NCBI GenBank assembly: GCA_964526695.1
Contig: CAZGJA010000099.1
Span: 15,981 to 79,980, forward strand
Direction: 5' to 3'
Length of the DNA stretch: 64,000 nt
DNA from: JABWBH01 sp964526695
GTDB taxonomy: Bacteria > Planctomycetota > Phycisphaerae > UBA1845
This document shows, in pieces, positions 16,013-24,109 of the stretch; the stretch's first letter is position 1, and the number at the start of each line of letters is the position of its first letter. Under the pieces are notes generated by a model. That model saw nothing but the letters and a program-made list of their open reading frames with translations, made no database searches and was not told the origin of the DNA. A program made the translations under genes and the position numbers.

Positions 16013-17557
16013 TCAAGAGCCGAGCGCCGGCTGGTCTGAGACCTGCGCCACGGGTTCCTCGCGGCGCAGGAACGTCCAGTCGCGCGGCATGGAGAGCCAG
16101 CCTGTGGTCAGGAATCCCACGGCGTAGATCAGCAGAAAAACGCTGAAGCCGCGATGCTCGTCGAGGAAGTAGCGGAAAAAGCATGCCAGCGAATAAACGC
16201 CCAGGACCAGCTCCGCCATCCAGAGGTTGCCCGTGGCCGCCTTGTAAAAGCCGCCCGCGCGTTGACCGGTGCTGCCCGACTTGGGCGTGCGCACAAACTC
16301 GCCTCCGCGCACGAACAGTCCGCGAAGCACGGCGATGGCGTTGCTGAGGCACAGCCCGCAGCCGAGAACGAACATGCCCGGGATGGACGCCAGTCCGCCC
16401 CAGCGGCCGTCGAGACTGTAGCGGGCGTAGGCATACGTCAGCGGCGGCGCGATCGACGCCAGCACGACGAGCTTCCACGTCAACCAGAACCACTCCCCGA
16501 ACAGCGGAACTTCGTCCATCGCGAAGATGATCGGGCGGGCCACCATCGCCAGGACCAGCATCCACAGCGAGACGGAGTAGTGCGTCAGGTGCAGCGTGGC
16601 CTCGAGCTTCTCGCCCAGGCCGCCCTTGGAGCGCCAGATCCGCGGGAGCAGCTTTCGCGCCACCTGGATCGAGCCGGTCGCCCAGCGGCGCTGCTGGCTC
16701 TTGAGGGCGAGGATGTTGCCGGGCAATTCCGCCGGGCACGGCAGATCGACGCAGTAGTCCAGCTTCCAGCCCGCCAGTTGCGCGCGGTAGGAGAGATCGA
16801 GGTCTTCGGTCAGCGTGTCGCCGCTCCATCCGCCGACGTTGGGATCTTCGATGGCGGCGCGGCGCCAGACCCCCGCGGTTCCGTTGAAGTTCAGCATCAG
16901 CCCGTTCCACGCGCGGGCGCCCTGCTCGATGGCGAAGTGCCCGTCGATGCCCAGCGCCTGAGAGCGCGTCAGCCAGGACTCGTCGCGGTTGAGGTGCGAC
17001 CAGCGGCCTTGAAGGCATGCGAGGTCGGATCGCTCGGCGAGCAGCGGGACGGCACGGCGCAGGAAGTCCGTCGGGGGAACGAAGTCGGCGTCGAAAACGG
17101 CGATGAACTCGCCGCGTGCGACGGAAAGCCCGTGGGCGAGCGCCCCCGCTTTGTAACCCTCTCGGTTGGCGCGGCGGACGATGCGAACGTCCAGCCCGCG
17201 CCGCGTCAGCATGGCCGCGACTCGATTCACCCGGTCCACGGTTTCGTCGTCGCTGTCGTCGAGAACCTGGACTTCATGCCGCCCTCGCGGGTAGTCCATC
17301 GCCGCCACGGCCTGGATCACGCGCTCGGCGACGCCGGCCTCGTTGTAGATGGGAATCTGGCTGGTGACGACGGGCCAGCATTCATCCGGGGTGGCCGTCG
17401 CGTAGACTTCGATGACTTGCTTCTGCCGCGCGCGGTTCGTCGCCCGTTGGCGCAGAAAGAGAAAGAGCAGGACGTAGAGGTGCAGCCCGTAGATGGCCAG
17501 CGCCAACGTCGCCCCGCCGAAGAGGGTCAGGACCGCCCAACTGAAAATGGTTTCCAC
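16013..17557 (-). CDS. Processive family-2 glycosyltransferase (CslA-like)
   Basis: A 514-residue inner-membrane glycosyltransferase of the GT2 type that makes beta-linked polysaccharides. One N-terminal helix (FSWAVLTLFGGATLALAIYG), then a GT-A domain with the nucleotide Asp in VQVLDDSDDETVD, a DxD in AVFDADFVPP, the TED motif in GDTLTEDLDLSYRA, and the processive QxxRW-type motif in LKSQQRRWATGS. Four or more C-terminal membrane helices follow. This order is typical of glucomannan/cellulose-synthase-like enzymes. No PilZ domain or partner subunit is visible nearby. The polysaccharide made is unknown. Confidence 0.85.
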   Translation of the reverse strand: METIFSWAVLTLFGGATLALAIYGLHLYVLLFLFLRQRATNRARQKQVIEVYATATPDECWPVVTSQIPIYNEAGVAERVIQAVAAMDYPRGRHEVQVLDDSDDETVDRVNRVAAMLTRRGLDVRIVRRANREGYKAGALAHGLSVARGEFIAVFDADFVPPTDFLRRAVPLLAERSDLACLQGRWSHLNRDESWLTRSQALGIDGHFAIEQGARAWNGLMLNFNGTAGVWRRAAIEDPNVGGWSGDTLTEDLDLSYRAQLAGWKLDYCVDLPCPAELPGNILALKSQQRRWATGSIQVARKLLPRIWRSKGGLGEKLEATLHLTHYSVSLWMLVLAMVARPIIFAMDEVPLFGEWFWLTWKLVVLASIAPPLTYAYARYSLDGRWGGLASIPGMFVLGCGLCLSNAIAVLRGLFVRGGEFVRTPKSGSTGQRAGGFYKAATGNLWMAELVLGVYSLACFFRYFLDEHRGFSVFLLIYAVGFLTTGWLSMPRDWTFLRREEPVAQVSDQPALGS

Positions 17558-17966
17558 TCGCCGATCTTCCTTCGTTGAGAGCTTTTCGGGAAACCCGCTA
17601 GCATATTCGTTTGTCCCCGAATGTCACCTGCCCCATGCAATTTCCGACCAGGACGGGTCCGGCAGGCCGGACCCATAAACTGACCCGGCATTGCGCGTGC
17701 CTGAAGACGCGCAAGAACCTGTCCTTGAACGAAGTACATCGCGGCGAAAAATCCGATTCCCCCGGAGCCTTCGCGCAGGCTGAAGCCTGCGGCTCGGGAG
17801 GGTCGGTCGTCCGGGGGCGATCGGCGCTTGCCAACTTACCGCAACCTCCCAGCTTACCGTCTGAGCCCACGTGGGGGAGAGTTCCGACGGGGCGGGAGTT
17901 TTTCTTCAGGCGGGCCGGCGCGATTCGAGGTTCGCGGCCGACGCGCCATTCATCGCCACTTGTACA

Positions 17967-18188
17967 TCACGCAGATGACGCACCTGTTCTGCACCCGCGA
18001 GCAGCACCGGCTGCGAGAAAGAAACGACGCAGAGCCTCGACTTGACGGTCGAGACGGTGCGCCTGGCGGCCTGTGCCCGGGTGCAAGGCCGGCACCTGCG
18101 TCCGTGCAGGCGACGACCGTTGCATCAGCGGATCTTCGATCAGATCCGCGATGATCAGCGCCGCAATCAGCAGGCCCGCCAGTCCCAT
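17967..18188 (-). CDS. Possible small membrane protein
   Basis: A 73-residue frame with a hydrophobic N-terminus (MGLAGLLIAALIIADLIEDP) and a later amphipathic stretch RLDRQVEALRRFFLAAG. No clear Shine-Dalgarno sequence precedes ATG 18188 and I recognise no family. It could be chance coding in GC-rich DNA. Kept because the hydrophobic-then-helical pattern is common in small bacterial membrane proteins and nothing else occupies the space. Confidence 0.25.
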   Translation of the reverse strand: MGLAGLLIAALIIADLIEDPLMQRSSPARTQVPALHPGTGRQAHRLDRQVEALRRFFLAAGAARGCRTGASSA

Positions 18189-18285
18189 GCGAAGACAATT
18201 CGCCGCCGCCTGCGCCGACTCGGCATCCGCGCCGACCGGCTTCGCTCCCGCGCGCCGGATAGCTAATCAGTGGTCATGTGGCGCT

Positions 18286-18440
18286 GTGGTGCTGGTCTGG
18301 TGAGTTGTAATTACGTTGCAAGAGTCTTGGATCGCGAAGCTCTTCTTCGCTTTGGGAGAAGGGGGCTGAGGCAAGAGCGCACCGGAGGTCCGCGATCCGG
18401 GATTAAGCAACGTGCTTACAACTCAGGACACCAGCGGTCC
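18286..18440. repeat. Large nested hairpin, possible structured RNA or MITE-like element
   Basis: Nested inverted repeats with matched spacing: GTGCTGGT / ACCAGCG (outer), GAGTTGTAATTACGTTGC (18302-18319) with GCAACGTGCTTACAACTC (18407-18424), and GGATCGCG (18329-18336) with CGCGATCC (18391-18398). The arms would form an imperfect stem of roughly 40 pairs with a loop of about 50 bases. No T-tract follows. Function unknown. Confidence 0.6.
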
Positions 18441-18466
18441 GTGGTGAGGGTCTCCCTCGCCAGGGG

Positions 18467-18530
18467 GACCGGCTTTCCAGCCGGTCATCCTCCGGGCTTT
18501 CTCACGGGGCGACAGGCTGGAAAGCCTGTC
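18467..18530. repeat. R2 palindromes, pair
   Basis: GACCGGCT-TTCC-AGCCGGTC (18467-18486) and GACAGGCT-GGAA-AGCCTGTC (18511-18530), both next to runs of G or C (GGGGGACC, GTCCCCC). Other copies are at 32834-32853, 61037-61056, and four inside valS. Confidence 0.85.
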
Positions 18531-18679
18531 CCCCGGACGTTCACCTCACACTGCTGGAGTTGTATTCGATTTCGTGGTGCGGCGACTGCGAAGCGGAGGG
18601 CGTCTTATCACGCGCAAATCCGCGCGGACTGAAGTCCGCGGCTCGCTCCGCGCGGCGTCGATTCTACGCGTGCCGAAAC

Positions 18680-19552
18680 TCAGGTCGCCGACTTGACCTG
18701 GCCGGGCTTGTCGGCGCGGAGCGATTCGAGATAGCGCCCATGCCGCCCCATCTCGAACGAGCGCAGCAGGAACCGGCACAGGTATTCCACGTTCTTGTCG
18801 CACTGACCATTCGCCAGGATCGCCTCGACGCGCTCGCGGATGGCCGCGCCGCTTTGACGCGCGCGGCGCGAGTAAAGCTGCATGTACGCGCGGCGCAGGC
18901 TCGTAATGTCCTCCGCCGCGAACCCGCAGCGCTGCAGCCCCACGCCGTTGACCATGCGGATTTCAGGCCTCGTCCCGCGCGCCGCCACCACGATCATGAA
19001 CGGCGGCACGTCCGACGTGACGCGCGTCATCCCGCCGATGAACGCATGTCGCCCCACGGTGACGAAGTGGTGCAGCGCCGACATGCCGCCCATGTTGACG
19101 TGATCCTCCAGGCACACGTGCCCAGCGAGTTGCGTGTAATTGGCGATGATGCACTGGCTGCCGACCTTGCAGTCATGCGCGATGTGCACGCCGATCAGGA
19201 AGAGATTGCCGTCGCCGATGGAGGTCACGCCGCCGCCGGCCTCGGTGCCGGGGTGAACCGTGACCATCTCGCGGAAGATGTTGCGCTGCCCAATCAGCAG
19301 GCGCGTCGGCGCGCCCCGATACTTGCGGTCCTGCGGAGGCGTGCCGATCGCCGCGCCGGGGAACACCTGGCAGCCGGCGCCGAGGCGCGTGTGCCCGTCC
19401 ACCGTCGCGTGATGATGCACGAAGCACCCGTCGCCCAGCTCGACGTCCGGGCCGACGAACGCATACGGGCCGATCTCCACGTCCGCGCCCAGTCTCGCCC
19501 GCGGATCCACGATCGCTGTCGCATGTACGCCCACGCAGAACGTCCTCCCCAC
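18680..19552 (-). CDS. lpxA: UDP-N-acetylglucosamine acyltransferase
   Basis: A 290-residue cytoplasmic acyltransferase, first step of lipid A synthesis (acyl-ACP to UDP-GlcNAc). The N-terminal part is a left-handed beta helix of hexapeptide repeats (VHATAIVDPRARLGADVEIG). Key family residues are seen: the catalytic His in LIGVHIAHDCKVG, and the HHFVTVGRHAFIGGMTRV segment. The helical C-terminal domain includes GFAAEDITSLRRAYMQLYSR. The length is a little above the usual 260 because of a C-terminal extension. It is the last gene of the minus-strand operon, 6 bases after lpxC/fabZ. Confidence 0.93.
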   Translation of the reverse strand: MGRTFCVGVHATAIVDPRARLGADVEIGPYAFVGPDVELGDGCFVHHHATVDGHTRLGAGCQVFPGAAIGTPPQDRKYRGAPTRLLIGQRNIFREMVTVHPGTEAGGGVTSIGDGNLFLIGVHIAHDCKVGSQCIIANYTQLAGHVCLEDHVNMGGMSALHHFVTVGRHAFIGGMTRVTSDVPPFMIVVAARGTRPEIRMVNGVGLQRCGFAAEDITSLRRAYMQLYSRRARQSGAAIRERVEAILANGQCDKNVEYLCRFLLRSFEMGRHGRYLESLRADKPGQVKSAT

Positions 19553-19558
19553 CCTGCC

Positions 19559-20878
19559 CTACTGCGGCTCCGCGTCCACCAGGATGAACTTGATCTCCGC
19601 CTCGGCCGCAAGCTCCGTGCCCACCCGCGCGAACGCCTGGATGTGCCCGATGTTCGACCGCGCGCGAAGCGACTGCACTTCCAGCAGAAGCTGATCGCCG
19701 GGGCGCACGGGGCGGCGGAAACGCACCTTGTCCAGCGACAGCAGCACCGCCACCTTGCCCTTGTGCTCCAGCTCCTGCGACAGGAGCACGCCGCCGAGCT
19801 GCGAGAGCGCCTCAATGATCAGCACGCCGGGCATGATCGGCTCGCCGGGGTAATGCCCCTGGAAGAACTCCTCGTTGATGGTGACGTTCTTGAGGCCCAC
19901 CGCGCGGCGCGAGCCTTCCAGCTCGATGATCCGATCCACCATCAGGAACGGGTACCGATGCGGCAGCAGCCGCTGAATGTGCCGCACGTCGTACACCGCG
20001 GGACGGCGAAGGCGCTCGCCTTCCTTGCGCTCGCGCTCCTTCTCGAGCAGCGCACGCACCATGGCGTGATTGAGCGAGTGGCCGCTCTTGCGCGCGAAGA
20101 TGCGCCCGACGATGGGACGCCCCAGCAGGAACAGATCGCCGAGCAGGTCGAGGATCTTGTGCCGCACGCACTCCTCGGGGAATCGCAGCGGGTTGTCGAT
20201 CGGCCCGTCCTCGCCGAACACCAGGATGTCCTGATACGTCAGGTGAAGCCCGAAGCCCATCGCGCGAAGCTGCTGAACTTCTTTCTCCAGCACGAACGTC
20301 CGCGCGGGCGCGATCTTGGTCTCGAAGTCCTCCGGCGTGATCGTCACGCGGTACGTCTGCCGGCCGATCGGCGTCTCCGCGCCGTAGTCGAGGTCGTAGA
20401 ACACCTCCAGCCGCTCGTCGTCCGCACGCAGCGGCGGCAGGGCGACGATCTCCGCGTCATCCTCGGCCACGCGAATAAGGTCGCGTACGACGTACACTTC
20501 GCCGGGGGCGTCCTGCTCCTCGATGCCGCTTTCTTTGAGCGTGTCGAGAAACGGAAGCGAGCTGCCGTCCATCGCGGGGACTTCGCCGCCCCGCACCTCA
20601 ATCTGGAGATTGTCCAGCCTCAGCGCCGCGCAGGCGCTGAGACAATGCTCGATGGTCTCGATCGAGGCGACGCCGTTCTTCAGCGTCGTGCGCCGGGCGC
20701 GCTTCGACACGTTCTCGACGCGCGCCGCGATGGCCACCGGCGACGGCTGATCCGTGCGGATGAACCAGATGCCCGAATTGGGCGGGGCGGGCTTGAAGCG
20801 CAGGCGGCACGGCTCGCCGGTGAACAACCCGCGTCCTTCAATCTCAATCTCGCGCTTGATCGTTCGTTGATGCCTCAA
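19559..20878 (-). CDS. lpxC-fabZ: Fused UDP-3-O-acyl-GlcNAc deacetylase / hydroxyacyl-ACP dehydratase
   Basis: A 439-residue bifunctional enzyme. Residues 1-285: LpxC, the zinc deacetylase committing UDP-GlcNAc to lipid A, with zinc His in SIETIEHCLSA, the HxxxD-type site in CVRHKILDLLGDL, and the catalytic His in KSGHSLNHAM. Residues 300-439: FabZ dehydratase with the hot-dog helix LLPHRYPFLMVDRI (catalytic His) and FFQGHYPGEPIMPGVLIIEA. This fusion is known from Bacteroidetes and some other phyla including planctomycetes. The chosen start is TTG 20878, inside the 3' end of lpxD (35-base overlap), which gives the conserved IKREIEIEGRGLFTG N-terminus. Confidence 0.93.
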   Translation of the reverse strand: MRHQRTIKREIEIEGRGLFTGEPCRLRFKPAPPNSGIWFIRTDQPSPVAIAARVENVSKRARRTTLKNGVASIETIEHCLSACAALRLDNLQIEVRGGEVPAMDGSSLPFLDTLKESGIEEQDAPGEVYVVRDLIRVAEDDAEIVALPPLRADDERLEVFYDLDYGAETPIGRQTYRVTITPEDFETKIAPARTFVLEKEVQQLRAMGFGLHLTYQDILVFGEDGPIDNPLRFPEECVRHKILDLLGDLFLLGRPIVGRIFARKSGHSLNHAMVRALLEKERERKEGERLRRPAVYDVRHIQRLLPHRYPFLMVDRIIELEGSRRAVGLKNVTINEEFFQGHYPGEPIMPGVLIIEALSQLGGVLLSQELEHKGKVAVLLSLDKVRFRRPVRPGDQLLLEVQSLRARSNIGHIQAFARVGTELAAEAEIKFILVDAEPQ

Positions 20879-21896
20879 GGCGTTCCAATCGCGCCCGCAA
20901 CCGGCGGACTTCCTCGATCAGGTCCGGCAGACGCCGCACCGCGGCCTGCTCACGAAGCTCGACGCTCGACTCCTGCGCCGGAAAGCCCATGACCGTCTGC
21001 CCCTCGGTCGTGGATTTCGCCACCACCGACAAGGCCGCCAGCGTGGAGCGATCGGCGATGTCCGCCCCGTCCACGGTTCCGCTGCGCCCGGCGAGCACGC
21101 AGTAGTCGCCGATGCGCGTGCTGCCGCTGATGCCCACCTGCGCCACCAGCAGGCCGTGGCGGCCGACGCGGACATTATGCCCGATCTGCACGTGGTTATC
21201 AATTTTGACGCCCGCGCCGACGCGCGTCGCGCCGAACTTCGCGCGGTCCACGCACGAGCACGAGCCGATCTCCACGTCGTCCTCGATGATGACGATCCCC
21301 ACGTGCGGCACACGGTGATGCGATCCTTCATCGAAGTAGAATCCGAACCCGTCGCCGCCGACCACCGCGCCGGCCTTGAGCACCACGCGGTTGCCCAGCA
21401 CGCACCGATCCGCGATGACCGCGTTCGGGCCGATGACGCAGTGCTCGCCGAGCGTTGCGCCCGCGCCGATGAATGCGCCCGCGTGCAGCTCGCAGCCCGC
21501 CCCCAGGGTCGCGCCCGGGCCGACCGTCACGAACGGACCGACGCGCACGCCATCTCCCAGCCGCGCGTCGCGGTCGATGAACGCCATCGGATTCACGCCG
21601 ACCTCCGGCTGCCACCGCTGCGGCGCGAAGACGGCCAGCGCCAACGCCACCGCGCGATCCACGCGATCGCACAGCAAGGCCGCCATCGGCGTCGCGCCGA
21701 AGTCCCGCGGAACCAGCACCGCCCCCGCGCGGCTCGACGCCAGCTTGCGCGCGTAGCTCGCGCGACTGACAAAGGTCAGCTCGTCAGGTCCGGCCTCGGC
21801 GACGTCGGCCACGCCGCGCAGGACGATCGACGCCTCTCCGCGCAGCGTGGCGCCGACGCGGCGGGCGAGATCCCCGGCGGTGATCGAGAAGCTCAT
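20844..21896 (-). CDS. lpxD: UDP-3-O-(3-hydroxyacyl)glucosamine N-acyltransferase
   Basis: A 350-residue acyltransferase for the third step of lipid A synthesis. N-terminal uridine-binding domain (residues 1-100, including ADVAEAGPDELTFVSRASYA), then hexapeptide repeats forming a left-handed beta helix (IDRDARLGDGVRVGPFVTVG). The catalytic His lies in KIDNHVQIGHNVRVG. A C-terminal helix (LPDLIEEVRRLRARLERLEA) is long and coiled-coil-like. ATG 21896 overlaps the stop of the skp-like gene by 4 bases (ATGA), so the two are translationally coupled. Confidence 0.93.
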   Translation of the reverse strand: MSFSITAGDLARRVGATLRGEASIVLRGVADVAEAGPDELTFVSRASYARKLASSRAGAVLVPRDFGATPMAALLCDRVDRAVALALAVFAPQRWQPEVGVNPMAFIDRDARLGDGVRVGPFVTVGPGATLGAGCELHAGAFIGAGATLGEHCVIGPNAVIADRCVLGNRVVLKAGAVVGGDGFGFYFDEGSHHRVPHVGIVIIEDDVEIGSCSCVDRAKFGATRVGAGVKIDNHVQIGHNVRVGRHGLLVAQVGISGSTRIGDYCVLAGRSGTVDGADIADRSTLAALSVVAKSTTEGQTVMGFPAQESSVELREQAAVRRLPDLIEEVRRLRARLERLEASTNDQARD

Positions 21897-22615
21897 GGCT
21901 GCTTGGGTTCGGGCTTCTTCGGCTCGGGTTTGCCGGACGCGGGCTTCTGCCCCCCCGCCGGCGGCTGCGGCTTGGCGCCGTCCTTCGGCGGGCTGTCCTT
22001 GGCCGCGGCGTCCTTGGCGGGCTTCGCCGCCGCGCCGGGGTTGCCCGGTCCCTTGCGGAAATCGTCGTTGAGGATCTTGAGCACGTCGTCCGTCAGGTCG
22101 ATCGTCGGATCCCAGTAGATGACCTTCTGAAGCAGAATCTGCTGGCGCATCGTCTTGGAGTCCGGCGCGTCCTGCGTAAGCATGTCGTAGGTGACCACAA
22201 GCTGCACGCCGCGCTGCTGTGCCACCTTCTTGACACTCTCGCGCACGTCGTTGTAGATGTGCAGCAGCGACTCCTTGTGCGAGTTGAGCAGCCCGTCCTC
22301 CTCGCGCCGGCTCCACACCTCGAAGCGCACTTCCGCCTCCCGCACCTCGTCCGACTTCTGCTGAAAGTCCGGCGTGCCCGGCTTGTACGCGTCCTGCAGC
22401 GCCTTGCGCGACGACTCGATCTGCCCGCGCCGCTTCTCCGCCTCGTCGGACAGGAACTTCTTCTTGGCGAGAAACTCCTCCTCGAGGTAGCCCGTCCGCT
22501 CGTACTGCTCGAAGATGCGGGCGATGTCCACCACCCCCACGTTGCTCTGCGCCTCCGCCCGCGCGACCAGGGCGAACCCCGCCGCCGCGACCCACATCCA
22601 TCCGCGTGCTTTCAT
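21893..22615 (-). CDS. Skp/OmpH-family periplasmic chaperone
   Basis: A 240-residue exported protein. Signal peptide MKARGWMWVAAAGFALVARA, then the OmpH opening SNVGVVDIARIFEQYERTGY. A long helical hairpin (residues 35-150) matches the tentacles of Skp, which hold outer-membrane proteins in the periplasm. The tail from about 185 is Lys/Pro/Ala-rich (KPEPKKPEPKQP), longer than in E. coli Skp (161 residues). ATG 22615 is chosen because GAGG stands 6 bases upstream; ATG 22627 is possible. As in many Gram-negative genomes it heads an lpx cluster. Confidence 0.85.
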   Translation of the reverse strand: MKARGWMWVAAAGFALVARAEAQSNVGVVDIARIFEQYERTGYLEEEFLAKKKFLSDEAEKRRGQIESSRKALQDAYKPGTPDFQQKSDEVREAEVRFEVWSRREEDGLLNSHKESLLHIYNDVRESVKKVAQQRGVQLVVTYDMLTQDAPDSKTMRQQILLQKVIYWDPTIDLTDDVLKILNDDFRKGPGNPGAAAKPAKDAAAKDSPPKDGAKPQPPAGGQKPASGKPEPKKPEPKQP

Positions 22616-23163
22616 GGAATACCTCATCGTGTAGTTCGCAATCTCGCCGGGCGCCCTCACTGGCGCCGGCACCGGCGCCCGCCGGTCCACGCCGCGGCGC
22701 TGGCCCACCGATGGGCATCATACCCGGATCCGCGCCGCGTTGAAGCCGGTCGTCTCCCGGAAGCCTGAACCCGAACATGCCCCGACCGTCACGCCCACGC
22801 GGGCGGAGGTCGCGTCCACGACGTCATGCCGCCGGAATCTCGGCTTCACGAAACCCACAGGCTGGATTCCCGCCTTCGTGGGAACGACGTGCGCCGCCTT
22901 CCCCCGCGGGCGGTTGACCCTTGCGTCATCCGATCCCGGTCCCGTGTCCGCTCCTTCTCCGTTGCAAGGCCCGCTTGGACAGGATGAACAGGATGAACAG
23001 GATCGGGAGTGAAACTCCTGACCCTCCCCCCATCCTGCTCATCTTGTCAATCATGTCTATTCCTCCCCGCCGGCGCCTGGAGCGGTGCAGGGGCCGTCTG
23101 CCGCAGTGCGATCGACGCCTGCGGCAGCACGGTGGCAGACTGCTGCGGCGCGTTGGCGGAGTG
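22616..23163. other. Intergenic region with CAGGATGA repeat
   Basis: Probable promoter region of the minus-strand lipid A operon at its left end. A CAGGATGA inverted repeat lies at 22975-23057. No gene is seen. Confidence 0.55.
22975..23057. repeat. CAGGATGA inverted repeat element, copy 2
   Basis: Left arm GGACAGGATGAACAGGATGA and ACAGGAT; right arm CATCCTGCTCATCTTGTCAA and TCATGTC; loop about 28 bases. Same plan as 1396-1490. Confidence 0.75.
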
Positions 23164-23574
23164 CTACGGGGCGGCGGCGGCCTGCTGCGGCGTCTGCACG
23201 GCGATGACCAGGACGCCGACAAGCACCAGCGCGACGCCGAGCCATTGCGCGGGGGTGAGGCGTTCTTTCAGGGACGGGTGCAGGTAGGCGAAGGTGGCGA
23301 TGATCGCGTAGCCGCCGCCGACCATGATGGGGTACGCCAGCGAAATCTTCAGCGTCTTGCTCTGCAGCGCGTACATGTAGCAGAAGGCGTTCAGCCCGAA
23401 GCAGATCAGCCCGCCCAGCAGCACGGGGCTGGTCAGCACCGCCACCGCCGCGCCGACCGGACCGTCCTTCAGCATCCCCCCCCCCCCGGCAACGGACTTC
23501 ATCCCCACCTTCATCATCAGGTTCGCGGCCGCGTTGAGGATCAGCGCGACCACCAAGGCTGCGACGTATTTCAT
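23164..23574 (-). CDS. SMR/EamA-type small membrane transporter-like protein
   Basis: A 136-residue protein with four predicted membrane helices, similar in plan to small multidrug resistance proteins: MKYVAALVVALILNAAANLM, an AVAVLTSPVLLGGLICFGLN helix, AYPIMVGGGYAIIATFAY, and WLGVALVLVGVLVIAVQT. SMR pumps use Glu14 in helix 1; here position 14 is Asn (LILNAAANL), so proton-coupled multidrug export is unlikely, and a lipid- or ArnE/F-like flippase role is possible. A run of 12 C on the plus strand (23476-23487) encodes the GGGG before MLKD. The start is fixed by the helix 1 pattern; a longer frame upstream is not convincing. Confidence 0.75.
   Translation of the reverse strand: MKYVAALVVALILNAAANLMMKVGMKSVAGGGGMLKDGPVGAAVAVLTSPVLLGGLICFGLNAFCYMYALQSKTLKISLAYPIMVGGGYAIIATFAYLHPSLKERLTPAQWLGVALVLVGVLVIAVQTPQQAAAAP
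23476..23487. repeat. Homopolymer C12 tract inside a gene
   Basis: Twelve C on the plus strand within the SMR-like gene, encoding a four-Gly run. It is either a slippage-prone site or a place for sequencing error. Confidence 0.8.
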
Positions 23575-24109
23575 GCGAAAAGCTCCTGCACAGACCTCGA
23601 ACCGGCGTCCGCGCCCGCCCGCGACCGCGCCGCGGCAGGTTTTAGCGACAGCGGGCCGCGAGGTCATCCCCATCGGGTCGTGGGGTCGTCCCGATCGGGT
23701 CGCCTGCCTCGTTTGGCGGCTGGCGGAAACGGAGAGGAAACCCACGACGGCGACCGGCCCCGCACTGGCGTGCGGGGTTCTGAAACGCGGACTGGCTCAC
23801 GATTCGGACGGGCGATTCCTCCACGTTATGAGCAACCTGGCGGAGGACCGCTTCGTTACGACGGAGGACCGCTTCCTCACGGGCGCGGCTCTGTTGACCG
23901 CTTCCTCACGGGCGCGGCTCTAATTTCACAGCCGCGCCATGACGGCGGGGCGCGACTCGACCGGCCCCGCACTGGCGTGCGGGGTTCTGAAAGAGCGCGT
24001 GCGTCGGGTCAAGTTACGGCTTTGTGACTTGCTTCGACGCTTGGCGCTTTCGAGGATGAAGCAGACCCGTGTGTCCGAAATGCGCACCGTTTCTGAAAGG
24101 AAAAGTCCC
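23575..24109. other. Intergenic region with duplicated repeats
   Basis: Two copies of GACCGGCCCCGCACTGGCGT / GCGGGGTTCTGAAA (23752-23787 and 23959-23995) and a cluster of ACCGCTTCCTCACGGGCGCG units (23845-23925). The latter unit recurs at 28082-28107. No gene is seen; the last 20 bases carry the ribosome-binding site of the next gene. Confidence 0.65.
23752..23995. repeat. Direct repeat pair plus CCTCACGGGCGCGGCTC units
   Basis: The first and last bases of this span are two near-identical 35-base copies containing the hairpin CCCCGCACTGGCGTGCGGGG. Between them stand tandem GACCGCTTCCTCACGGGC units. Confidence 0.7.

Larger units (their letters stand above)
17558..18679. other. Long intergenic region with palindromes and a large hairpin
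   Basis: About 1.1 kb without a confident gene. It contains CTGAAGCCTGCGG-type half-palindromes near 17780 and 18629, a weak small minus-strand frame (17967-18188), a nested hairpin at 18286-18440, and two R2 palindromes (18467-18486, 18511-18530). Confidence 0.6.
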
